DNA of 64,000 bases from Cellulomonas flavigena DSM 20109. GTDB lineage: Bacteria > Actinomycetota > Actinomycetes > Actinomycetales > Cellulomonadaceae. Position numbers and translations under genes: made by a program. The stretch spans positions 744,001-808,000 of the forward strand of contig NC_014151.1 in NCBI RefSeq assembly GCF_000092865.1, written 5' to 3'. The notes below the pieces were generated by a model. The model had not been told where the DNA came from, made no database searches, and saw only the letters and a program-made list of their open reading frames with translations. This document shows positions 57,679-64,000 of this stretch, piece by piece (position 1 is the stretch's first letter; every line of letters starts with the position of its first letter).

Positions 57679-58776
57679 TCAGGCGGCCGTCCCGGACGCC
57701 GCGCTCGACTGCCCTCCGGCGGCGCGCAGGCGCTCGCCGAGCCCGACGAGCCGCGCACGGGAGTCCAGGACGGCGTCGACGACGGTGTCGCGGTCCACCC
57801 GGGCGAGCCGCGCGACGGCACCCTCGACGTCGGGCAGGTCGTGCGGCAGGCACGTGCCGGTGATGCCCGCGGCCCGCAGGGTGCGGACCACCTTGTCGGG
57901 TGCCTCGCCCAACGCGGTCGGCGTGGCCAGGCCCACGGGCACGGCGCCCTCGGTGGCCGCCACGACGACGACGTGCAGGCGGTCGCTGAGCACGTGGCTG
58001 CAACGCCGGTAGAGCTTCCGCAGGCGGGCCTCCTGGGCGGCGTGGTCGTGGCCGTCCCACGTGAGGTGCTCGGCGCGCAGGTCGTGCGCGACCCGGTCGC
58101 CGAGCGGCGCGTCGCGGGCGACCTGCGTGACGACGACGGGGGTGACGCCCAGGCCGTCGGCGAGCGCGCGCACGCGCCGCGCCCACGACGCGTCGGGGGG
58201 CTCGCGTCGCACGTCGCCCGTGCCCTGGCGCACGGAGACGGCCAGCAGCGGCCGGTCGGTGCCCGCACGCAGCGTGCCCGCGTCGGGGCCGAGCGCGAAC
58301 GCCCAGTCCGGGGCGACGTCGCCGACGCCCATGAGGTCCCGGCTGTACGCGTCGCGCCACGTCACGACGTCGCACAGCCGCAGCACCGCCGCGATGGGCA
58401 CACGCCACCGGTGGTCGGCCCGCACACCCGTGCCGGCCTGCACGGCGGCCCCGCCGCGGGCGCGGTTGAGCGCGAGCAGCGGCGCGAGCCGCGCGTACCG
58501 GCGCGCGTACGCCCGGCGGACCTCGGTCTCGCCGGAGTCGAACCCGTAGAACGACCCGGCGAGCAGCCCGTCGCGCACGCTCGCGCGCCACGACCCGGGG
58601 CTGCGGTGCACGACGTCCGTGGGGTGCAGGCCCAGCCCCGCGACGTACCCGTCGGGCTTGTCGCCGACGAAGACGTGCAGCCGGCCCAGCGGCCGCACCT
58701 CGTCGAGGTACGCGCGCCGCAGCACGGTGTCGCCGATGTTGTCGTGCTGGCCGACGGCGGAGACGAGGACGTCCAT
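57679..58776 (-). CDS. Polysaccharide pyruvyl transferase family protein, copy 2
   Basis: A 365-residue paralogue of the enzyme at 49440, with the same N- and C-terminal motifs (VGQHDNIGDTVLRRAYLDEV; VLSDRLHVVVVAATEGAVP) and a shared middle (VVVTQVARDAPLGDRVAHDL against VVTQVSVDDERTHRVAADL). ATG 58776 follows GGAAGGA; an upstream in-frame ATG pair in a ThrProMet-rich stretch is less likely. It probably decorates a different sugar of the same polymer. Confidence 0.9.
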   Translation of the reverse strand: MDVLVSAVGQHDNIGDTVLRRAYLDEVRPLGRLHVFVGDKPDGYVAGLGLHPTDVVHRSPGSWRASVRDGLLAGSFYGFDSGETEVRRAYARRYARLAPLLALNRARGGAAVQAGTGVRADHRWRVPIAAVLRLCDVVTWRDAYSRDLMGVGDVAPDWAFALGPDAGTLRAGTDRPLLAVSVRQGTGDVRREPPDASWARRVRALADGLGVTPVVVTQVARDAPLGDRVAHDLRAEHLTWDGHDHAAQEARLRKLYRRCSHVLSDRLHVVVVAATEGAVPVGLATPTALGEAPDKVVRTLRAAGITGTCLPHDLPDVEGAVARLARVDRDTVVDAVLDSRARLVGLGERLRAAGGQSSAASGTAA

Positions 58777-58814
58777 GGGTGTGGTCCTTCCGGTCGGGGC
58801 GGTCATCGGGGCGG

Positions 58815-59774
58815 TCATCGGGCCGCCAGCGCGAGCAGCACGCGGTGGGCGGGCAGCGAGCAGCGGGCGGTCAGGGCGAGTGCGAGGCGGCGGGTGTCGC
58901 GCCGGGCGGCCAGGGCGCGCAGCTGGCGGGGGCCGATCTCGTCGCGCAGCGCGCGCAGCCGGTCCGCGTCGGGCACGGCGGAGGCGTCGACGAGGTCCTT
59001 GACGGCGGACAGCGTGATGAACCGGCAGCGGAAGTAGTCGTAGTCGGGGTCGCCGGGGCCGATGCCGTGGGCCGCGGCGGTGCGCGCCACCGCGTCCCCG
59101 ACGACGCGCAGCGACTCGGCGCGGCTGCGTCGGCTCGTGATGATCGACCCCTCGCGCAGCCGGTAGTCGTAGACGTGCGCGTCGATCGCGACGGCCGTGC
59201 GTGCGCGACCGAGGGCGGCGGCGGTGAGCGCGAGGTCGGAGTGGGCGCGGGCGCGCACGAAGTCCTCGGGGCGCAGCAGGTCGCGCCGCAGCAGCTTGTT
59301 CCACAGGTGCCCGGAGGTCTCGCCGCGCAGCAGCGTGCGCAGCACGTCGGTGCCGTGGCGCGGGCCGGGCGTCGGGCACGGGACGGGCCGCGTCGTGGAG
59401 TCCGGGTAGACGAACCGGGAGCGTGCCATGACCACGTCGGCGCCCGTGCGGTGCGCGGCGGCGAGCATGCGCGCGGCGGCCTCGGGGGCGACGAGGTCGT
59501 CCGCGTCGACGAACCACACGTACGGCGCCCGCGCGTGCTCGACCGCGACCTGCCGCGCGTGCGAGACCCCCTGGTTGCTCTCCAGCGGCACCACCCGTAC
59601 GCGTGCGTCGCGCGCGGCGATCGCGAGGCACAGGTCCGCGGTGCCGTCGTGCGAGCCGTCGTCGACGACGATCACCTCGAGGTCGCCGACGTCCTGCGCG
59701 AGGACGGCGCGCAGCGCGCCGGCGAGCCAGCCGGCGGCCTCGTAGGTGGGGACGACGATGGTCAGGTCGGTCAC
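58815..59774 (-). CDS. GT2-family glycosyltransferase
   Basis: A 319-residue GT-A enzyme: LTIVVPTYEAAGWLAGALRAVL, VIVVDDGSHDGTADLC, and the metal-binding DXD in YVWFVDADDLV. The C-terminal ~120 residues are helical and charged. GTG 59774 starts the protein 4 bases after the hydrolase stop. Donor and acceptor cannot be predicted. Confidence 0.93.
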   Translation of the reverse strand: MTDLTIVVPTYEAAGWLAGALRAVLAQDVGDLEVIVVDDGSHDGTADLCLAIAARDARVRVVPLESNQGVSHARQVAVEHARAPYVWFVDADDLVAPEAAARMLAAAHRTGADVVMARSRFVYPDSTTRPVPCPTPGPRHGTDVLRTLLRGETSGHLWNKLLRRDLLRPEDFVRARAHSDLALTAAALGRARTAVAIDAHVYDYRLREGSIITSRRSRAESLRVVGDAVARTAAAHGIGPGDPDYDYFRCRFITLSAVKDLVDASAVPDADRLRALRDEIGPRQLRALAARRDTRRLALALTARCSLPAHRVLLALAAR

Positions 59775-59778
59775 GGCG

Positions 59779-60708
59779 TCACGCTCCTGGGGCGGGGGCG
59801 AGGCGGGTGTCGAGGAACTCCAGGACGCGCGACCACACGTGCTCGTCGAGCAGGTGTGCGCCGTGCGCGTCGCCCTCGACGGTCACGAGGTCGTGCGCCA
59901 CGCCGGCGGCCGTGAGCGCGGCGGCCATGCGCTCGGCGTGCGGCAGCGGGATCGACTCGGCCGTGCCGTGCACGAGCAGCGCGGGGCTGGACTCCGGCGT
60001 GGTGGTCAGCGCGGGCGACGCCTGCTCGCTGACCGGGCACTCGTCGACGGCGGGGCAGCCGAGGTAGTCGAGGGTCGCGCGGACCTCCGCCGGCTCGGTC
60101 GCCCCGAGCGTGAGGCCCTCGGCGGTCAGCAGCGTCGCGGCGGACAGCGCGACGACGCCGCGCACGCCGGTGACGCTCGCGGGCCGGGCACCGAGCGTGA
60201 GGGCGAGCGTCGCGCCAGCGGACGTGCCGACGACGCCCACGCGCTCGGGGTCCACGCCGTACGTCGCGGCCTGCGCGGGGTCGCGCAGCCACGCGACCGC
60301 CGCCGCGACGTCGTCGACCGCCGCGGGGTACGTGTGCTGCGGGGCGAGGCGGTAGGAGACGGCGAACGTCGCGACGCCGTGGTCCTGCAGGCGCCGCGCC
60401 ATGCCGACGACGCCCGCGGTGTCCTTGCTCCCCGCCACGAACGCACCGCCGTGCACGAGCACGACCGCGGGGACGGGCTCGTCGCCGTGCCGCGGCAGGT
60501 ACGCGTCGAGCGTGAGGGGCGTGCCGTCGGGCGTCGCGTACGTGACGTCCCGCTCGATGCTCGCGGGTCGCACGTGCGCCGCGACGCCGACGACCGGGTC
60601 GGGCGGGCCCGCGCACGCGGCGAGGGCAGCCAGCGCGACGAGGGTGGCGGCGGTGCGGGCGGCCACGGGGCGGGCCGCCGTGCGCGGGTCGGCGCTGGTG
60701 GGCGTCAT
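59779..60708 (-). CDS. Exported alpha/beta-hydrolase (esterase/lipase type)
   Basis: A 309-residue lipoprotein esterase. Signal and lipobox: ATLVALAALAAC. Core: VVLVHGGAFVAGSKDT (oxyanion HGG), nucleophile VGTSAGATLAL (GxSxG), an acid region near VHGTAESIPLPHAERM and a C-terminal histidine in GDAHGAHLLDEH. It belongs to the hormone-sensitive-lipase-like group. In this locus it may remove acyl groups, for example those added by the adjacent acyltransferase; that link is inference. Confidence 0.88.
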   Translation of the reverse strand: MTPTSADPRTAARPVAARTAATLVALAALAACAGPPDPVVGVAAHVRPASIERDVTYATPDGTPLTLDAYLPRHGDEPVPAVVLVHGGAFVAGSKDTAGVVGMARRLQDHGVATFAVSYRLAPQHTYPAAVDDVAAAVAWLRDPAQAATYGVDPERVGVVGTSAGATLALTLGARPASVTGVRGVVALSAATLLTAEGLTLGATEPAEVRATLDYLGCPAVDECPVSEQASPALTTTPESSPALLVHGTAESIPLPHAERMAAALTAAGVAHDLVTVEGDAHGAHLLDEHVWSRVLEFLDTRLAPAPGA

Positions 60709-62000
60709 CGGTCCTCCGGTGGGGTGTCGGGCGTCGACGGGCGCGGTCCGGCCCCGGCATCAGGCCCCGACCGACTCCCCGCGAGACGTCGATCCAGCCC
60801 CGCCGACCCGCCGGTCCCGGCCTCGTCCCCCGCCCCGGCCCCGGCCCCCGCCCCGGCCCCCGCGAGACGTCGATCCAGCCCCGCCGACGCGACGGCCCCG
60901 GCCCCGGGCCCCGCCCCAGCCCTCGCGAGACGTCGATCCAGCCCCGCCCCGTCGGCGGCGGCCCTGGTGGTCGCAGCGTCCGCACCGCGCGGGCGCAGCA
61001 GCGCGGCGGGCGGCTGGAGGAGCCGCCAGCTCGTCGGCAGTGCCCGCGCCAGCAGCATCGACGCGCCCAGGGCGAGCGCGGTGACGAGCGCGACGAGGGG
61101 CGCGCCGCGCGCGGGCATGTCGTGCAGCGCGGGCACCTCGCGCACCGCGAGCACGAGAAGCGTCACGGGGTACAGGTGGACCAGGTACACGGGCAGGCTG
61201 CGGCGGCCGAGCTCGCGCAGGGGCCGGGTCCACGCCCGGTCGGCCACGAGGTGCGCGGCGCCGAACGCCGCGGCGAGCAGCGCGGCCTCGCCCAGCAGCG
61301 CGGCGCCGGGCACGTTGCGTGCGAGCGGCACGACGACGATCGCGGCGGCCAGCAGCACGGCGGTGCCGAGCGCGGCGGCCACGTGCCGCCACCTCATGGC
61401 GGTGACAGCGCGCAGCACCCACGGGCCGGCGTGCACGCCCACGACGTACGGCGCGAGGAACGCCAGCGCCCGGTCCCACGCGAACACGCCGGTGACGAGG
61501 AGTCCGGACGTCACGGCCCCGCTGACCAGCACGGCCCCGACGACGGACGCGACGGGGTGCCGCCGGGTGAGCCACGTGACGACGGTGACCAGGGCCAGCG
61601 CCCAGAGGAACCAGTAGACGCTCGACGGTGCGACGAGCGCGAGCAGCAGCGTGGCCGGGTCCCGGCCGGACAGCGGCCCGTCCGCCCGCGCGGTGGGCAC
61701 CGCCGTGAAGAACGCGAACCGCACGAGCGTCCACACCACGAGCAGGTAGACCAGCGGCAGCACGCGGCGCTGCCACACCAGCGGCCACGGGCTCGTCACC
61801 AGGCGCTGCTGCATGGCGCCGGCGAGCAGGAAGAACGCCGGCATGGGGTACAGCTCGAGCGCGAGCCGTGCGCGTCCGAGCGGCGCGACGCCCACGTCCG
61901 CGGACGCGAGGAACAGCAGCGCGTGGTACGCCACGACCATGACGATCGCGACGCCCTTCGCCAGGTCCACCCAGCCCTGACGGCCGGTGCGCTCAGCCAC
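60705..62000 (-). CDS. Acyltransferase-3 family membrane protein with repeat-derived C-terminal tail
   Basis: A 431-residue integral membrane O-acyltransferase with about ten helices: VDLAKGVAIVMVVAYHALLF with the catalytic histidine, LELYPMPAFFLLAGAMQQ, SLPVYLVHLYPVTLLVLAV. The family core ends near residue 340. The last ~90 residues are Ala/Gly-rich and contain three copies of GLDRRLA, each encoded by an exact copy of the dispersed DNA element. GTG 62000 is used. It probably acetylates or succinylates the polysaccharide. Confidence 0.9.
   Translation of the reverse strand: MAERTGRQGWVDLAKGVAIVMVVAYHALLFLASADVGVAPLGRARLALELYPMPAFFLLAGAMQQRLVTSPWPLVWQRRVLPLVYLLVVWTLVRFAFFTAVPTARADGPLSGRDPATLLLALVAPSSVYWFLWALALVTVVTWLTRRHPVASVVGAVLVSGAVTSGLLVTGVFAWDRALAFLAPYVVGVHAGPWVLRAVTAMRWRHVAAALGTAVLLAAAIVVVPLARNVPGAALLGEAALLAAAFGAAHLVADRAWTRPLRELGRRSLPVYLVHLYPVTLLVLAVREVPALHDMPARGAPLVALVTALALGASMLLARALPTSWRLLQPPAALLRPRGADAATTRAAADGAGLDRRLARAGAGPGAGAVASAGLDRRLAGAGAGAGAGAGDEAGTGGSAGLDRRLAGSRSGPDAGAGPRPSTPDTPPEDR
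60781..60946. repeat. Three exact copies of the dispersed element in the acyltransferase tail
   Basis: GAGACGTCGATCCAGCCCC with flanking GC on the left and G on the right occurs at 60781-60802, 60862-60883 and 60925-60946, separated by GC-rich simple sequence (CCCCGGCC types). The same stretch is in ureF at 9310-9331 in reverse. All three are in one orientation and in the same frame. Confidence 0.95.
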
Positions 62001-62901
62001 GGGCCCGGTCCGTCTGCCAGGCGCGGAACCAGCGCGTGAACCAGATCGGCACCTCGTTGCCGACGAACGACGGGGTGGTGTGGCCGAGGTCGTGCGTGCG
62101 GACGGTCACGTCGGCGCCCTGCTGGCGGGCCCGCTCGTAGAAGGGGATCGCGTGGATCTGCGGTGGGGTGACGAGGTCGACGCCGGTGGTGTGGACGATG
62201 CGGATCCGGTCGCCCGCCCACGCCGAGGCCGGGTGACGGGCGGGGTTGGTGCGGTCGATCGCGGCCGTCGAGTACCCGTAGGCGGGGCCGATCTCGGCGC
62301 GGCCGCCCAGGTCGTACGACCGGCGCACGTCCCAGATCGCGTTGACGAAGTACAGGCCGACCACGTCGGGGACGAGCCCGGCGCCGAGCACCTCCGCGGC
62401 GAGCGCCCCCCCGCCGGACGTCGCGCGCAGGAAGTTGGCGCCGACGTCCGCGAGCGAGGACACGTAGCGCCACCCGGCCTCCTGCGCGGCGATCGCGTAC
62501 GGGCCGGCGTACCCGTTGCCGCCCGCGTCCTGGCAGATGCCCACGACCCCGCGGTCGACGAGCTGACGCGACTCGTACCCGAAGCCGTCGAGCAGCGCCG
62601 AGTGGTCGGACCCGGACCCGTGGTAGAACCACGTGACGCCGATCGGCTCGTCGAGCCGCAGGCCCTGCGGGATGGTCAGCCAGGCGCGGTCGCCGGCGAT
62701 GTCGACCTGCACGGCGTCGTAGCGGGTGCCGGCGGCGGTGCGCTGGTCGGCGCGGCGGCTGATCTCGCCGGGCAGGCGCGGCAGCGACGACGCGCGCGCG
62801 GCCGGGGTGCCCAGCAGCAGCCCGGCGGCGCCGAGGCCGGCGACGGCGGCACCGGTGAGGAACGTGCGACGGCTGGGGAACGGGGCGGCGCGGTCGGTCA
62901 T
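61993..62901 (-). CDS. Tat-exported alpha/beta-hydrolase-like protein
   Basis: A 302-residue exported protein with twin-arginine signal SRRTFLTGAAVAGLGAAGLLLG and probable cleavage after ARA. The rest looks like an alpha/beta-hydrolase (IGVTWFYHGSGSDHSAL, FLRATSGGGALAAEVLG where SGGG may be the nucleophile elbow, late HTTPSF). The closest general group is secreted hydrolases of polysaccharide loci; substrate unknown. It overlaps the flippase gene as ATGA and the acyltransferase start by 8 bases. Confidence 0.75.
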   Translation of the reverse strand: MTDRAAPFPSRRTFLTGAAVAGLGAAGLLLGTPAARASSLPRLPGEISRRADQRTAAGTRYDAVQVDIAGDRAWLTIPQGLRLDEPIGVTWFYHGSGSDHSALLDGFGYESRQLVDRGVVGICQDAGGNGYAGPYAIAAQEAGWRYVSSLADVGANFLRATSGGGALAAEVLGAGLVPDVVGLYFVNAIWDVRRSYDLGGRAEIGPAYGYSTAAIDRTNPARHPASAWAGDRIRIVHTTGVDLVTPPQIHAIPFYERARQQGADVTVRTHDLGHTTPSFVGNEVPIWFTRWFRAWQTDRARG

Positions 62902-64000
62902 CGCGGCTCCTCGTCGGTCGGGCGCGGCGCGGGGCGCGTCGCGCGTGCGGACGGTCGTGCGGCGGGTGCGCTCAGCGCGCCGCCCGAGATCTCCCCCACC
63001 CCGCCGACCGGGACGTCGGTACTCGTCCGGGTGGTCGGAAGGTGACCCGGGTTCCGGTCGGCGGGAGAGGCGGCGGGGGAGGCGGCGGCGACCGGAACCT
63101 CACTCACGGTCCGGGGGGCCGGAAGGTGACCCGGGTTCCGGTCGGCGGCGGGGGTGGTCGCGGTGGGGGTGCCGCGGAGCTGGCGCCGCAGGGCGGCGAC
63201 GGTCTGCAGGTCGCGGCGGTAGGCGGGCACGACGAGCGCGGCGAGCGCGAGCGCGGCGCCGAGCGCGACGGCCCCGACGGCCAGGGCCGTCCACGTCGAG
63301 CCGGCCGGCAGCCAGCGTGTCGCGGTGGCCGACGCGACCAGCGCCCACCCGTAGACGAGGACGGTGCGCGCGCCGTTGCGCCAGATCTGCCCCACGGGCG
63401 CGTCGGTGACGCGGTGCAGCCACCACAGGTTCGCCGGCCACTGCAGGGCCGTGGCCAGGGCGTACGCCCACGCGATGCCGTACAGCCCCCACTGCGCGCC
63501 CGCCACGACGAGCACGATCTGGACGGGCCGCGTGACGAGCGACAGCCGCAGGTGCTCGCGCGTCAGGCCGCGCGAGAGGTACACCCAGTAGCAGGCGTAG
63601 CCGGCCATCGTGAAGAACCCGGCGACGGCCAGCACCTGGAACAGCCCGGCCGTCTGCGACCAGCGCGGGCCGAGCGCGACGAGCACGACGGCCGGTGCCT
63701 GCGCCGCGGCGAAGGCGAGGACCGCGCTGACGAGGTTGAGCATCGCCGTCTGCCCGGTGAGCAGGAACTGCCGGTACCGCACGGGGTCGTCGACGAGCCG
63801 TGACAGCACGGGCAGCGCGACACGCGTGACGGGCGCGTTGAGCTGGTACAGCGGCAGCACGAGCAGCTGGAACGCGCGGTTGTACACGCCGAGCGGCCCG
63901 GGCCCCAGCGTGGAGCCGATGACGACGGAGTCCACGTTGTTGCTCGCGTAGGCCAGCACCTGCCCGCCCATGAGGTGGGCGCCGAACGACACGAAGGGCC
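62898..64000 (-). CDS. Polysaccharide flippase (Wzx/MATE-like), 5' end outside window
   Basis: The C-terminal 366 residues of an oligosaccharide flippase. The visible part has SNNVDSVVIGSTLGPGPLGVYNRAF, LPLYQLNAPVTRVALPVLSRL and several helices, like WzxC-type exporters moving lipid-linked repeat units across the membrane. After the last helix (near AALVVPAYRRDL) comes a ~95-residue tail with two copies of ADRNPGHLP plus Val/Pro-rich pieces. The gene runs off the right edge. Confidence 0.92.
   Translation of the reverse strand, partial: PFVSFGAHLMGGQVLAYASNNVDSVVIGSTLGPGPLGVYNRAFQLLVLPLYQLNAPVTRVALPVLSRLVDDPVRYRQFLLTGQTAMLNLVSAVLAFAAAQAPAVVLVALGPRWSQTAGLFQVLAVAGFFTMAGYACYWVYLSRGLTREHLRLSLVTRPVQIVLVVAGAQWGLYGIAWAYALATALQWPANLWWLHRVTDAPVGQIWRNGARTVLVYGWALVASATATRWLPAGSTWTALAVGAVALGAALALAALVVPAYRRDLQTVAALRRQLRGTPTATTPAADRNPGHLPAPRTVSEVPVAAASPAASPADRNPGHLPTTRTSTDVPVGGVGEISGGALSAPAARPSARATRPAPRPTDEEPR
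63037..63148. repeat. Second in-frame repeat family in the flippase tail
   Basis: A 28-base sequence beginning GGAAGGTGACCCGGGTTCCG occurs exactly at 63037-63064 and 63121-63148. Between them CGACCGGAACC (around 63090) is inverted with respect to the GGTTCCGGTCG inside each copy. Both copies are translated as ADRNPGHLP. Confidence 0.85.

Overview
The window reads as one contiguous piece of a very GC-rich actinobacterial chromosome. GTG and TTG starts are frequent, stop-start overlaps (ATGA, GTGA) are pervasive, and there is a lone groEL under CIRCE control, a WXG100 protein and an XPB-type helicase pair. Secreted glycosidases and the gene style suggest the Cellulomonadaceae (Cellulomonas-like), but that is inference; no rRNA or tRNA gene is visible to confirm it.

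Left part (1-5.8 kb): the 5' part of a secreted GH15-like glycosidase gene, groEL behind two tandem CIRCE operators, a small DUF5684-type membrane protein, an AlaA-type aminotransferase and a small secreted protein.

Nitrogen part (5.9-27.6 kb): a nickel urease operon read leftward (ureA-ureB-ureC-ureF-ureG and two tandem ureD-like genes), a divergent urea ABC importer (urtABCDE), a GntR/FCD regulator, an NSS-family sodium symporter with its small MetS-like subunit, then ATP-dependent urea amidolyase (urea carboxylase and allophanate hydrolase) and a NikMN/CbiMN metal permease. Urea could be captured at low concentration and split by two independent routes. TGTATAC palindromes occur in both divergent control regions, which suggests one regulon.

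Middle part (27.8-46.8 kb): DUF4031, WXG100 and HD-like proteins, an OmpR-type two-component system, a glutamine amidotransferase, a Crp/Fnr regulator divergent from a metallochaperone and P1B-type ATPase (with FNR-like and DosR-like boxes between them), a coiled-coil membrane protein, a double GNAT protein, the XPB helicase and its helicase-associated partner, a 0.55-kb tandem repeat array, a Pro/Ala-rich membrane protein and an M20 amidohydrolase.

Right part (46.8-64 kb): an exopolysaccharide locus read leftward. It has a flippase (cut by the window end), membrane acyltransferase, secreted hydrolases, glycosyltransferases, two polysaccharide pyruvyl transferases, a secreted cellulase-like GH5 enzyme, an O-antigen ligase/polymerase-like protein, a beta-helix protein, a Wzz/BY-kinase-like protein and the priming sugar transferase.

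The most unusual signal is a short dispersed element with core GAGACGTCGATCCAGCCCC. Exact copies lie inside ureF and in the 3' end of an acyltransferase gene 51 kb away, always in frame. Inverted relatives of it make up the 66-bp tandem array at 43.3-43.86 kb. It behaves like a protein-coding palindromic element family. A second in-frame repeat sits in the flippase tail.
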